Counted from the stretch's first letter, positions 37,318 to 45,916 are shown. The stretch is DNA of 64,000 nt from Hydrogenimonas sp. SS33 (GCF_040436365.1 NZ_AP026369.1:434001-498000); one strand, 5' to 3'. The notes: a model not told the origin generated them from the letters alone. Program-made: numbers and translations.

Positions 37318-37669
37318 TGCTCACCTTCTTGATCCCGGCGACGATGCGTTTTGCCGTGGGATTGACGGGCTCCGCTTTCATCTTTACCGGTTTACTCTCC
37401 TGCATCCGCCTTTTTTCGGGGTGATGCTTAAACTCGATGATGGCATCGGGGATAAACTCCAGTCTCTTGCCGTTTCGGTGAAAATGCACTCCTTCTTTGA
37501 GGATCCCTTTGCGCACCCAGCCTTCGATCGTTCGGGGAGAGACGTTGAGAAAGGTCGCCACCTGCTTGCTGGTGGTCAACGAGGTCAAGACAATCCTCAA
37601 CAGCTCCTTTTGAGCCTGCATCTCCTGCAAAATACGCTTGAGGGTAGTTTCGAGTTCTTCAAACATCAT
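37310..37669 (-). CDS. Helix-turn-helix protein, excisionase-like
   Basis: 119 residues. The N-terminus is an amphipathic helix (FEELETTLKRILQEMQAQKELL). A MerR/AlpA-type helix-turn-helix (TSKQVATFLNVSPRTIEGWVRKG, ~33-55) is followed by a wing (VHFHRNGKRLEFIPDAIIEF) and a basic tail. Next to int and overlapping it by 8 bp, so a directionality factor is the likely role, though a regulator is possible. GGAG precedes the first of two adjacent ATGs. Confidence 0.7.
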   Translation of the reverse strand: MMFEELETTLKRILQEMQAQKELLRIVLTSLTTSKQVATFLNVSPRTIEGWVRKGILKEGVHFHRNGKRLEFIPDAIIEFKHHPEKRRMQESKPVKMKAEPVNPTAKRIVAGIKKVSNG

Positions 37670-38058
37670 GTTCTCCTTTTGGATGTCATAAGTGTTTTGG
37701 CTATTTCGATCAGCTCATTCTCTTTCGCCGTAAGGTCATCAACGAGTCTCTCCACGCCTTCGTAGTCATGCTTGCCAAGTTTCGCCTCTGCTCTAAAATC
37801 TTCATTTTTGGTAAGCCACAACTTGAAAAGCCCTCCAAGTCGCCCAAGATCGGCTTTGGCTTTCAATAGTTGATCAACCGTATATTGATCCACTAGGCTT
37901 TGCAGCGGATAGCCCAAAGCAAGCCTACGGATATAGGAGGGCGTTTTGCATCCGCACATTGCCGCTTTAAGTCGCAGGCGTTCTTTTTCTTCACGGGTGA
38001 CTCGCACCATGATGTGTTCCTGGCGTTGCCTTGTCTCCGATTTACGACGCTTTGCCAT
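37666..38058 (-). CDS. TraJ/MobC-like relaxosome protein
   Basis: 130 residues. A basic ribbon-helix-helix N-terminus (MAKRRKSETRQRQEHIMVRVTREEKERL) and KTPSYIRRLALGYPL resemble IncP TraJ and MobC-type oriT-binding proteins. The C-terminal helical part (LLKAKADLGRLGGLFKLWL) fits the same family. In IncP plasmids TraJ recruits the relaxase TraI; no relaxase gene is in the element. The frame is open upstream, but that stretch is opposite-frame parA sequence. Confidence 0.72.
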   Translation of the reverse strand: MAKRRKSETRQRQEHIMVRVTREEKERLRLKAAMCGCKTPSYIRRLALGYPLQSLVDQYTVDQLLKAKADLGRLGGLFKLWLTKNEDFRAEAKLGKHDYEGVERLVDDLTAKENELIEIAKTLMTSKRRT

Positions 38059-38806
38059 TACACGCCTTTTGCTCAATGACCGAAAATGCCGGATTGAGGA
38101 TCTTTTCGACATACGTTTCACATTCATCATAGATTTGCAGCAGGGTGCTAAACTGGGCAATGCGGCGGTTATCGTCATCATCAAATGCTTCATCCAGCAT
38201 CTCTTCAAGTATCTTTTTCTCCTCTGCATCAAAAGCGATCTCATAGATACTCTTTTTGTTCCGGCGACTGAGATCCACCACGTCCGATTCGGTGAGTATC
38301 AGATACTCCGCCTCCGGAAACGCCCGGAAAAAGTCTCCATACTGGAATTGCAAACGCTTAGGGTTTCTTACACGGGAGAGAGCGAAGATCACCGGCACCC
38401 CAAAGCTCTTGATCATCTCATAAGTCTTTTCGGCGTTTTTGAGGTCTTGGTAGCCTCCACTCATCGGGATGATGAAAAGATCGATCTTGCGATAGAGCCG
38501 TGTCTTTTTCAGCCCCTCGATGATGATCGTGGTGGTTTTGTTACCGCCGACATCGATCACGATATTTTTATCCTTGGGTACCAGGATCGTATCTTTCAAG
38601 ACTTCATCCACATCCGTACCGTCTCCGATCTCCACCTGGGATGATTTGATTTTGGAGTTTGAGAATGTTTCGCTATCTTTATTCTCATCGTCAAACTCAA
38701 TGAGCTGCACTTCCTGCTTTTTTGCCAGGAATGAAGCTGCCGCCACTTGAAATGCCACGGTGCTTTTGCTTGCACCACCTTTGGTGTTTACTACTGCTAT
38801 TGTCAT
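38042..38806 (-). CDS. parA: ParA-family ATPase
   Basis: 254 residues with the deviant Walker A motif KGGASKST at the N-terminus (AVVNTKGGASKSTVAF), the switch strand NIVIDVGGNK (~82) and IIPMSGGYQDLKNA. No ParB partner is found. It lies between trbL and the TraJ-like gene, where ParA-like proteins often position transfer machinery or stabilise the element. A good AGGAG ribosome site precedes the ATG. Confidence 0.88.
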   Translation of the reverse strand: MTIAVVNTKGGASKSTVAFQVAAASFLAKKQEVQLIEFDDENKDSETFSNSKIKSSQVEIGDGTDVDEVLKDTILVPKDKNIVIDVGGNKTTTIIIEGLKKTRLYRKIDLFIIPMSGGYQDLKNAEKTYEMIKSFGVPVIFALSRVRNPKRLQFQYGDFFRAFPEAEYLILTESDVVDLSRRNKKSIYEIAFDAEEKKILEEMLDEAFDDDDNRRIAQFSTLLQIYDECETYVEKILNPAFSVIEQKACNGKAS

Positions 38807-38820
38807 TTTTACTTCTCCTG

Positions 38821-40092
38821 TTATGCTTGTTTGATCTCACCGGTGCTGCTGCCGGATTCACTTTTGAGTAGGCTCGTATCGAAGCCGTTTCGGTCTTTCG
38901 TGGATGAGACGCTTTTACCGCTAGTGCTGCCGCCGGTTGCCATCTTTACTGCTCCTTTGGCGACATTGAATCCGGCTTTCGCCACGCCTCCGGCAACTTT
39001 TGAGGTGCCGATACCGCTAAGTTGCCCGGTACCCTGACCGGCTCTACCGGTTGCACCTTTTGCCGCACCGGTGATTGCTCCGCCGATACTGCCTGCCAGT
39101 CCGGCACCGGCAGCTCTTCCGATATTTGCCATTCTCCCGCCGCCTTCACCGGCTGCCGCTGCCGCTTTGGCTGCGGCAAAGCCTCCGCCGGCTGCGCCTT
39201 TTGCCATGCCTGAAGCCGCTCCCACGGCTGCTTGCTGCACGGTTGAGGCGGAGCGCTGCATATAGCCGGTAATCACCGATCCGCCGCTGCTGCCCATACC
39301 GCTAAAGATCCCGTCCACAAAGCCTTCTACCCCTTCGGCGATCTCTTTGATGACAATCACGGCAAAGAGGGTCATCGCCAGATCCTTGATCTTGGCGTCA
39401 CTGCTAAGGGCATTGCCCAGGATGATCAAGCCGAGATCGACTACCAGGAGCATAAAGAGATACTTCGCCCCGTAGCGGAAGATATTCACAAAGGCGTTGA
39501 TGGCATACTGACGGGTTTGGCTAAAGGCTCCAAAGGCAAAGAATAGGCTGCTTCCATAGAGCGAAATGATCGAAAAGATATAGTTTTTGATGATCTGCCC
39601 GAGTAGGATAAAAAAGACGCCGGCACTTACAAGGATGATCAATGAGAGCAGTATCGCTTCGCCCGGTTTCCAGATCGATGCCTTTTTCCAGAGCTTGATG
39701 ACCATATTGACGATCTTTTTAAAGGCTTCATCCACATCTACGCCCCCGCCGACTTGGTGCGCCATCCAGGTGTAGCCCTGGAGAATCTTGCTTAGGTCAT
39801 AGGTGGCATAGATCAGCCAGGAGAAAAAGCCGAAGATCAGCACGATACGGATCAGATCGCCCATCACCGATCCAAACTCAAAATCTCCTTTGAGGAATTT
39901 CATGCTAAAAAGGAGAATCACTTCAAAGAACATCAGGTATCGAAAGACGCTCCAGCTGATATTGACAAACTGCCCGTGCCAATGCTCGATGGGGGTTTTC
40001 ACCAGGCGGATCACATCGCTGGGCATGATCGTCGAGGAGGCGGCATAAGTTGCGGCTGTCGCCAAAAACAGTAAAATCAAAATCTTCTTCAT
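38821..40092 (-). CDS. trbL: Conjugal transfer protein TrbL (VirB6-like)
   Basis: 423 residues. Signal-like start MKKILILLFLATAATYAAS, then five to six membrane helices (~45-300) and a Gly/Ala-rich C-terminal third (AAAKAAAAAGEGGGRMANIGRAAGAG, ~300-390) typical of TrbL. It would form part of an inner-membrane translocation channel. The frame's first 30 residues overlap the upstream gene out of frame, so I start at MKKILIL, which overlaps that gene's stop by 4 bp. Confidence 0.9.
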   Translation of the reverse strand: MKKILILLFLATAATYAASSTIMPSDVIRLVKTPIEHWHGQFVNISWSVFRYLMFFEVILLFSMKFLKGDFEFGSVMGDLIRIVLIFGFFSWLIYATYDLSKILQGYTWMAHQVGGGVDVDEAFKKIVNMVIKLWKKASIWKPGEAILLSLIILVSAGVFFILLGQIIKNYIFSIISLYGSSLFFAFGAFSQTRQYAINAFVNIFRYGAKYLFMLLVVDLGLIILGNALSSDAKIKDLAMTLFAVIVIKEIAEGVEGFVDGIFSGMGSSGGSVITGYMQRSASTVQQAAVGAASGMAKGAAGGGFAAAKAAAAAGEGGGRMANIGRAAGAGLAGSIGGAITGAAKGATGRAGQGTGQLSGIGTSKVAGGVAKAGFNVAKGAVKMATGGSTSGKSVSSTKDRNGFDTSLLKSESGSSTGEIKQA

Positions 40093-40298
40093 CGCTGCGC
40101 CTCTTTTCTCTTCGCCCTCCGGCGGCGATAGCTCCAGTTGGCATATCCTATGATCACCACGCCCACAATCAGTATCATCCAATCTCCCAGGCTGCTTGGA
40201 TCGGCAACGATCCGAAAAAGGGCATAGACGATGATCCAGGCGGCGATAAAGACCTGGACGAGGTTTTCAACGGTATTTGAGAATTCTTTACTTGTCAT
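40089..40298 (-). CDS. Small two-helix membrane protein
   Basis: 69 residues from MTSKEFSNTVENL with two hydrophobic segments (VFIAAWIIVYALF and DWMILIVGVVIIGYANW) and a basic tail. It sits between the TrbK-like and trbL genes, coupled to trbL by ATGA. I do not recognise a family; a conjugation-pore accessory is likely from context. AGG lies 9 bases upstream of this ATG, and an ATG two codons earlier is possible. Confidence 0.65.
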   Translation of the reverse strand: MTSKEFSNTVENLVQVFIAAWIIVYALFRIVADPSSLGDWMILIVGVVIIGYANWSYRRRRAKRKEAQR

Positions 40299-40308
40299 AA
40301 CCATCCAC

Positions 40309-40482
40309 CTAAAACATCGGCATTTTTTTGCCGCCGCCTTCCGGTAAAAGCTCACTATCCATTGCTTTGGCAGCATCGGATCGTTGGACGGTGCTATTTT
40401 GCTCTTTGGCTTTGCTCTTGCCGTTACAACCGCTCAATACCAGTGTCAGGGTGATAAACGCCAAAATAGAAACTCTTTTCAT
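40309..40482 (-). CDS. TrbK-like small lipoprotein
   Basis: 57 residues with lipobox LVLSGC (Cys 18) after MKRVSILAFITLTL. Its place between trbJ and trbL matches the IncP order trbJ-trbK-trbL, where TrbK is the entry-exclusion lipoprotein. The last 19 residues (AMDSELLPEGGGKKMPMF) closely match the end of the element's TrbJ. AGGAGCAATGAG precedes the ATG. The longer open frame upstream has no support. Confidence 0.72.
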   Translation of the reverse strand: MKRVSILAFITLTLVLSGCNGKSKAKEQNSTVQRSDAAKAMDSELLPEGGGKKMPMF

Positions 40483-40554
40483 CTCATTGCTCCTACTAAT
40501 AAAGTTGCTAAAATAGCTCAAGAGATAAGCAGGGAAGACCACATTTTACTTAGA

Positions 40555-40722
40555 TCCCTGTCCTTCTATCGAAGGACAAATCTCAAAGGAGTCTGTCACC
40601 TGCTTGCAATCCCGATAGGTTGATTGGGCGCCAAGCTCCCGTCATGATGGAGACAGGATCATGGCAGGTGCCTGCTTATCTGTTGAGCTTTCGTTCGGTT
40701 CTTGAAAGAGGAGGAATGCAAG
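40555..40722 (+). ncRNA. Candidate bridge-RNA region of the IS110 element
   Basis: Non-coding left end of an IS110 element, where the family encodes its bridge RNA. A perfect hairpin TGTCCTTC/GAAGGACA (40559-40578) is followed by a larger stem CACCTGC (40597-40603)/GCAGGTG (40664-40670) enclosing a ~60-nt internal loop region. The size (~170 nt) fits. Guide loops were not matched to the flanks, so this is positional inference. Confidence 0.45.
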
Positions 40723-41922
40723 ATGCGATACTTTCTTGGAATCGACGTCTCCAAGAGCAGTTTCGATATCGCGCTTCTTGATGGACAAAGCGGCCAGATC
40801 CGTCACGAGAAGCTCTCCATGGACAAAGAGGGCTTTAATGCGCTGATGGCGCATCTGAAACCTCTTGAGAAGGAGGAGCTCTTTGTCGTGATGGAGTCGA
40901 CCGGCATCTACCATCTGCCCCTGCTTTCGTTTCTGCTGGAGTGTGGCTTTGTCTGCAGCGTGGTCAACCCCACGCTGCTAAAGCATCACATCCAATCCTC
41001 TACACTCAGAAAGAGCAAGACCGACCGCAAGGACGCCCTGGCCATCGCGCGCTTCGCTTCGCTACACTACAGGGAGCTCAAGCCCATCGAGGGCACGCAG
41101 GCTCTGCAGAGCATCCGGCCCCTGCTCAAAGAGCGCGAAGCGCTCAGCAAGGAGGTGGCCAGGCTGAAAACCGACATCAAGGCGTTGGTCGATCAGCTCT
41201 TTCCCGAACTTTCAAAGAACACCAATATCTATACCCGGAGCATATTACATCTGCTCCTGCAAGCCCCTTCACGCAAGCGCGTGAGGAACTTGAAGGAGAA
41301 GAAGATCCAGCGCATTTTGGACGAAGCCAGCGGCAACAAGGCGACGCTTTCGGCCAAAGAGATCCTGGCCTGGGCCAAAGGCTCCATCGGCCTCAACAAC
41401 CCCCATCTCGAAACCGTGCTGCAATCGAAAATCCGACGGCTCCAGCATGTCCAGGCGGAGATCGAAACCCTCGAAAAGGCCATCGCCGAAGCGGTGAGAG
41501 ATGAGCATCTCGACGACTCCATCGATACACTCACCTCCATTCCCGGTGTCGGCTCCACCACCGCTACCCACTTCGTCGCCCACATCGGCTCCATTGAACG
41601 TTTCACCTCGGTCAAACAGCTTTGTGCCTTCGTCGGTTTCGATCCCTCCATTCGCCAAAGCGGCAGCTCCATCGATGGCAGAGGACACATCTCCAAAAGA
41701 GGACACGCCTCACTCAGGCGTACTCTTTGGCAGATGAGCCTGGGTGTCATTCGCCACATTCCCAAATACAGGGCCTACTACGAAAAAAAGCGCAAAGAAG
41801 GCAAAGCCTTCAAGCAGGCTGTCGTCGCTGTGGGCAATAAACTGCTTCGTCTCATATTCACGCTGTTAAAGAACCAAACCCAATTCGACCACAAATTGGC
41901 CGAAGTCGGTGTCACTTCGTGA
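40723..41922 (+). CDS. IS110-family transposase (DEDD/RuvC-like)
   Basis: 399 residues. The N-terminal DEDD domain shows YFLGIDVSKSSFDIA (Asp 7), VVMESTGIYHLPL (Glu ~55) and KTDRKDALAIARFA (Asp-Asp ~99). The C-terminal Tnp20 domain has SIPGVGSTTATHFVAHIG and GSSIDGRGHISKRGHASLRR, including the conserved Ser. ATG 40723 is preceded by GAGGAGG; a slightly earlier start is open. Looks intact. Confidence 0.93.
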   Translation: MRYFLGIDVSKSSFDIALLDGQSGQIRHEKLSMDKEGFNALMAHLKPLEKEELFVVMESTGIYHLPLLSFLLECGFVCSVVNPTLLKHHIQSSTLRKSKTDRKDALAIARFASLHYRELKPIEGTQALQSIRPLLKEREALSKEVARLKTDIKALVDQLFPELSKNTNIYTRSILHLLLQAPSRKRVRNLKEKKIQRILDEASGNKATLSAKEILAWAKGSIGLNNPHLETVLQSKIRRLQHVQAEIETLEKAIAEAVRDEHLDDSIDTLTSIPGVGSTTATHFVAHIGSIERFTSVKQLCAFVGFDPSIRQSGSSIDGRGHISKRGHASLRRTLWQMSLGVIRHIPKYRAYYEKKRKEGKAFKQAVVAVGNKLLRLIFTLLKNQTQFDHKLAEVGVTS

Positions 41923-41971
41923 CATCCAAACTCTTTATTTGGGGGTGGGTTTGTTTATAGTTGACTCCTTT

Positions 41972-42775
41972 TTAAAATCCGGGCATCTCATGCCCGCCGC
42001 CTTCGGGAAGCAGGTCACTGTCCATCGCTTTGATTTCAGCCTGGCGGGCTGCCTCGGTGTCGTTTTGGTGGGCGATCCACTCCGCTTGCAGGTTGGCTTG
42101 GGTCATTACGGTCTTTTGCAGCTTTTGGATCGATTCTGTTTGATGGTAAGCCAGCTGATTAGCAACGGCAATAGCGGCTTCGGTACCTTTGGCGCTGTTC
42201 ATGGCATTACGCAAACGCCCCATGAAGTGCTGATCGTTTTGCAAGTCACGCTCCTGGATCCCCAACGACTTAAGCGCATTGAGTGCGGTATCTTTGGTGG
42301 TTCGGTAGATGTTTTTATACACAGAGGAAAAATCCAGGTTGCCGCCCTGGGCTTGTTGCAGATATTGATCGTAACCTTTGAAGGATCGCTCAAAGCGTTG
42401 ATTGATATTGGCGGCGGTGTAGGCGATAGCCTGCCCCTGCTCAAGTGACTGCTTCATCTGCTGCGCCATATTGAGAAACTGGTTTTTCATATTCTCAGGC
42501 AACTGACGGATATTTTGAGCCATTAAACGAAGTCCCATAACTTTACGCTGCCACTCCTGCCACTGGATGGCATATTGTTGCAGTTGGGTGTAATATTGCT
42601 GCAACTGCTTTGTATAAGATGCCGCACGATCTCCAATGTCCGCCGCCCATTGAGCATCTTGTGTTACCTCCAACGCCCCGCCGAAGCCGCCGACACTTCC
42701 GGCATTTGCCGAAGTGGTAAAAAGCATCGCTACCGCTGCTGCCGAAAGTCCGAGTTTTTTCATTGTGTTTTTCAT
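41972..42775 (-). CDS. trbJ: Conjugal transfer protein TrbJ
   Basis: 267 residues with a cleavable signal (LSAAAVAMLFTTSANAG), then TrbJ-type helices: QWAADIGDRAASYTKQLQQY, NIRQLPENMKNQF, LQNDQHFMGRLRNAM, ANQLAYHQTESIQKLQ. TrbJ/VirB5-like proteins act in the periplasm in pilus or pore assembly. GGAG lies upstream of ATG 42775; the earlier in-frame start is unsupported. The C-terminus AMDSDLLPEGGGHEMPGF is shared with the TrbK-like lipoprotein. Confidence 0.88.
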   Translation of the reverse strand: MKNTMKKLGLSAAAVAMLFTTSANAGSVGGFGGALEVTQDAQWAADIGDRAASYTKQLQQYYTQLQQYAIQWQEWQRKVMGLRLMAQNIRQLPENMKNQFLNMAQQMKQSLEQGQAIAYTAANINQRFERSFKGYDQYLQQAQGGNLDFSSVYKNIYRTTKDTALNALKSLGIQERDLQNDQHFMGRLRNAMNSAKGTEAAIAVANQLAYHQTESIQKLQKTVMTQANLQAEWIAHQNDTEAARQAEIKAMDSDLLPEGGGHEMPGF

Positions 42776-42806
42776 CGTTTGTTTATCTCCTTTCTTGTTT
42801 GATGAA

Positions 42807-43085
42807 TTAAAGATCCAGGATCGGATCCATGCTGGTGATAGACTGATATGCCCTTGTGAGCTTTGCGTTAGCTCTGTGTAGGGCGATACGAAGCGCATCT
42901 TCTTTGCTCTGCGGCTGGTACTGGCTGAATAGATAATTAGCCAGGCGATTGGAATAGGTATCCAATATTTGGTCATACTCGATCATCTCATTGAGCCGGT
43001 CTTGAGATACGTTCAAGATTGATGCCGCCGCATCCCGGTCGCCGCAGCACCAGCCGATAAACTGCTTGGTTGTGATTTGTTTCAA
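42807..43085 (-). CDS. Hypothetical protein of the element operon
   Basis: 92 residues, soluble and mainly helical (CCGDRDAAASILNVSQDRLNEMI, KEDALRIALHRANAKLTRAY). The first part could be a small DNA-binding helix-turn-helix. I do not recognise it. It overlaps the upstream gene by 4 bp and precedes trbJ by 31 bp. Confidence 0.55.
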   Translation of the reverse strand: MKQITTKQFIGWCCGDRDAAASILNVSQDRLNEMIEYDQILDTYSNRLANYLFSQYQPQSKEDALRIALHRANAKLTRAYQSITSMDPILDL

Positions 43086-43783
43086 GATTTTTCTCCTTTT
43101 TGTTGATTTAGGAAGTCGATAGGGAGTTTCCCTTTGCTTGCAAGATCATATAGCCCGCTCCATATCTCTTTGGCTCTTGTTCCAGGAAACGTTTTGCCGG
43201 TACGACGGTCATAGAGCATCCCATCACTGCTTATGCCAATTTCCAATAGTTGACCTGTATATTTGGAATTGGTCAATGCAATTGTCTGGTTTGTGAAAGC
43301 TTCTCGCATATAGTTAACAAAGGATTCTTGAGATTTCAAAAAATCAGTATTCTTAGAGAGAGTTTTTTCTTTTTTATCTTTTCTTTTGTTCTCTTTTATT
43401 ATTTGTGTTGGTTTTGCCGCCTCCGGTATCACCGCCTCCGGTTTTTCCGCCTCCGGCATTTCAGTAGTCGGTAAAACATCCCGTGAAACGGCACCTTCTG
43501 AGTCAAAAACCCAAATTGTTTCAAATTTACCACTTTGATTCCTAGTCTGTACTGTAATGAGAAAGTCTTCTTCACGAAGTTCTTTGAGTGCCTTTCTTAA
43601 TGTGTCACGCCCTTCTTTCATATTTTGCAAGATAAATTCAAAGTTAAGTTCAAATCCATCTTGATGTAATTCAAGCCAAGCACCTAAGCCTTTAGCGCGT
43701 AAAGATATTTTTGGATTAGATAACAGTTTGCGGCTTACTGTTGCATAGCGAACTTTTTTCTTTTTCAATCGTATTTTCGCCAT
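43082..43783 (-). CDS. Helix-turn-helix replication-initiator-like protein
   Basis: 233 residues. Residues ~10-85 form a winged-helix (YATVSRKLLSNPKISLRAKGL...LQNMKEGRDTLRKALKEL) as in plasmid and phage replication or primosome-loading proteins. A Pro/Glu-rich linker with imperfect PEAxxPEA repeats (~108-125) leads to a C-terminal DnaD-like helical part. It could support replication of the excised element. Overlaps both neighbours by 4 bp. Confidence 0.6.
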   Translation of the reverse strand: MAKIRLKKKKVRYATVSRKLLSNPKISLRAKGLGAWLELHQDGFELNFEFILQNMKEGRDTLRKALKELREEDFLITVQTRNQSGKFETIWVFDSEGAVSRDVLPTTEMPEAEKPEAVIPEAAKPTQIIKENKRKDKKEKTLSKNTDFLKSQESFVNYMREAFTNQTIALTNSKYTGQLLEIGISSDGMLYDRRTGKTFPGTRAKEIWSGLYDLASKGKLPIDFLNQQKGEKS

Positions 43784-43971
43784 CAGTCAACCTTTGGCTC
43801 TCTGATATTATTATTAATGTAGTCTTCGATCCATTCCAACTTATAGACCACCCGTCTACCTATCTTCGCATACTTTATTTTTCTTTTTGAACGCAATGTG
43901 TTTTGCGTTTTAACGGGAATCGGCGGCAAACCATTAATCCCCATAGCTACTTCTTGAGGAGAAATCCACAT
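43783..43971 (-). CDS. AlpA/MerR-type small DNA-binding protein
   Basis: 62 residues with a compact winged helix (SPQEVAMGING...RSKRKIKYAKIGRRVVYKLEWIEDYI). First gene of the leftward transfer operon, downstream of a palindromic promoter region, so probably its regulator or an excision activator. Confidence 0.65.
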   Translation of the reverse strand: MWISPQEVAMGINGLPPIPVKTQNTLRSKRKIKYAKIGRRVVYKLEWIEDYINNNIREPKVD

Positions 43972-43995
43972 TTCAAGTCCCTCCAGTTCTATATA

Positions 43996-44082
43996 TTAGA
44001 ATATAATTCTAAATAGCATTGTATCTTCCAAAACTTGAATATATTCTTAAATATTCCATATTTTTCGATATAATTCTAAATA
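43996..44082. promoter_or_regulatory. Operator region between divergent element genes
   Basis: Perfect inverted repeat TTAGAAT-ATA-ATTCTAA (43996-44012), and the 15-bp direct repeat ATATAATTCTAAATA at 44001-44015 and 44068-44082. The repeats include TATAAT-like boxes, so binding would occlude both divergent promoters. A phage-like control switch is inferred. Confidence 0.6.
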
Positions 44083-44103
44083 TTGATCGATATGGAGATT
44101 TGT

Positions 44104-44643
44104 ATGGCTGTCAAAAAAGGGAAAGAGTATAAAGAGGTAGCTTCTAAAATTTTAGGGTGCACTTTGGCAAGTTACTATAATTGGGATAAGCAGAACCGTC
44201 CAATCATTGCTCTTCTGGAGAAATATTTTTCCAAAGAAGACCTTGAAGAGTTTTTATTGTATGGCAAAGTAAGAAAATTGGAAGACAGTACAATAGATCC
44301 AACAATTATAGATCATGCTTACTATTCTCTCAAGCCCAAACTAAAAGAAGTTTTTGGAGGTCCTATATTAGGCCCAAACAAGATATACACCAAAGGAGCC
44401 AAAGAGATACTCATCGACGTGTTGAAAAAAATCTCTCCAAAGGACACTTTTTTTACTATCGAAAATGCCAAAGATAGATTGCTGGATCGTATTAGCGAAG
44501 AAGAGCTCAAGTGGCTTGCCATTAAAAACTCTGCCAAAAGGGATCTACTTAGCCACTACATCAAAGAGAACTTTTCAAATGCCGAGATTCTTGCGATGGT
44601 TCAAAGAAGCGATGAGACTGTAGAGTTTTTAAAGAAAATTTGA
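44104..44643 (+). CDS. Probable HTH regulator of the element
   Basis: 179 residues. The N-terminal ~55 residues (YKEVASKILGCTLASYYNWDKQNRPIIALLEKYF) form a helix-turn-helix of the type in the element's other small regulators, where a Trp-Lys/Asp follows the recognition helix. The rest is helical and unrecognised. GGAG lies 8 bases before ATG 44104. It is transcribed away from the transfer operon across the shared operator, so a repressor role is likely. Confidence 0.55.
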   Translation: MAVKKGKEYKEVASKILGCTLASYYNWDKQNRPIIALLEKYFSKEDLEEFLLYGKVRKLEDSTIDPTIIDHAYYSLKPKLKEVFGGPILGPNKIYTKGAKEILIDVLKKISPKDTFFTIENAKDRLLDRISEEELKWLAIKNSAKRDLLSHYIKENFSNAEILAMVQRSDETVEFLKKI

Positions 44644-44650
44644 TTAACTT

Positions 44651-45916
44651 TTATTTCTTTTCTAATATGATCACACTCTCTCGTAATGTATCAATATCTG
44701 GACTATACTTAGTTTTTCTTTTTCTGATTTCACGCAATACACCTATTTCTTTTAATTTCCATCCATGTTTGGTTGCTATGTCTGCCAAAATTAAATCTAC
44801 CGGTATTTCTGCATTAGCATATGCTGAATTGGAAACCACCATCCATAAGTGTGCATACTTATTAGCTTTTTGACTTAATTGATAAAAAACCCCCTTCATA
44901 TCTTCAAAATAAGCCAAAACCATTTGAGGTATTCGTGGATGCATTAAGGACTCTTTGTTAGACATTAATCTTTGGTAAACATCTTTTAAAATCAAACTAT
45001 CTATATAGTCACTCTTTGGAGTTTTCCATTTTGCCTGGACATGAGAACGCACAGTTTTCAATCTTAATTTGTATAACTCCTCTGAAGAGGAAATAAACTT
45101 GCCTAGAAATAATTCAGGTCTATATATATCTGTATAATCAAATGTATTTAAATATGGTGGAGATGTAACAATAAGATCAAAATATGAACTTTGTTTTTTT
45201 AAAATTGATCTTGAATCTGAATTGTATATTTTAGAACTGCTCCTAATTATTGTATGTTCTATATCTTCTACAATCTTCTTGTAATGCTTTTCAAATTCAA
45301 TGAGAAAATCGTTTTTAGAAAACTTTAATTCTTTCCAAGCACTTTTATACCGCAAGCATTTACCATCCTTCCTTGCATTGGATACATTCATAATTGAGTT
45401 AATAAGTGCAAGGCGTAACATCTTAGATGCATTCGACCTATGGTTTTCTAAATAGCTATACCCTCCATAAAAAGAGCGTAATACATCAAGATTAAAAAGC
45501 CATTTGTCTTTTCCTGATAACTCAGTAAAAGTTGAATACTTTTCTAATTGGCTATATTCTCTACCTAATATAGCATTTTCATATGTTTCCTCAAAGAGCT
45601 TTGAAAGAACTTTAGGATTTGTATTTAGTGTTTTGGTTTTGGCAACAAATGCAGTAAAGGGATTAACCTCTATACCAACGGAAGGTATGTTTTGTTCTGC
45701 AGCCGTTAAAGTAACTGTACCACTACCATTAAATGGGTCTAATATCATATGCTCTGAAGTAAGTTCTCTACTTTCTATTGCAGATCTTACTAAATTTGGA
45801 GAAAACCCCTCCTTATAATAATACCAACGATGCCTTGCAAAGTTATCCGATTCTACAAAATTTGAAGTTCCTTGATCTTTAAGCTCAAAATTATGGTTTA
45901 TATATTTAGCTGTCAT
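44651..45916 (-). CDS. DNA methyltransferase (N4/N6 type) of the SMC cluster
   Basis: 421 residues. SAM-binding motif I MILDPFNGSGTVTL (~57) precedes catalytic motif IV LIVTSPPYLNTFDY (~245), so this is not the beta-class order. TSPPY is common in N4-cytosine enzymes. The region between (~100-240) would hold target recognition. Last gene of a four-gene operon with nuclease, middle component and SMC ATPase, 3 bp after the nuclease stop. Probably protects host DNA from the neighbouring nuclease; the site cannot be predicted. Confidence 0.85.
   Translation of the reverse strand: MTAKYINHNFELKDQGTSNFVESDNFARHRWYYYKEGFSPNLVRSAIESRELTSEHMILDPFNGSGTVTLTAAEQNIPSVGIEVNPFTAFVAKTKTLNTNPKVLSKLFEETYENAILGREYSQLEKYSTFTELSGKDKWLFNLDVLRSFYGGYSYLENHRSNASKMLRLALINSIMNVSNARKDGKCLRYKSAWKELKFSKNDFLIEFEKHYKKIVEDIEHTIIRSSSKIYNSDSRSILKKQSSYFDLIVTSPPYLNTFDYTDIYRPELFLGKFISSSEELYKLRLKTVRSHVQAKWKTPKSDYIDSLILKDVYQRLMSNKESLMHPRIPQMVLAYFEDMKGVFYQLSQKANKYAHLWMVVSNSAYANAEIPVDLILADIATKHGWKLKEIGVLREIRKRKTKYSPDIDTLRESVIILEKK

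Larger units (their letters stand above)
40503..41963 (+). mobile_element. IS110-family insertion sequence
   Basis: About 1.46 kb between the TrbK-like gene and trbJ, containing one DEDD transposase and a ~215-bp non-coding left end with hairpins. Ends are inferred: AGTTG occurs at 40503-40507 and 41959-41963, and no terminal inverted repeats are evident, as expected for IS110. It points against the trb operon and separates trbJ from trbK. Confidence 0.75.

Noticed and set aside
44104-44643. The 179-residue HTH protein as part of the methyltransferase/SMC defence operon
   Set aside because: It is convergent with the methyltransferase gene and divergent from the transfer operon, so it belongs to element control.
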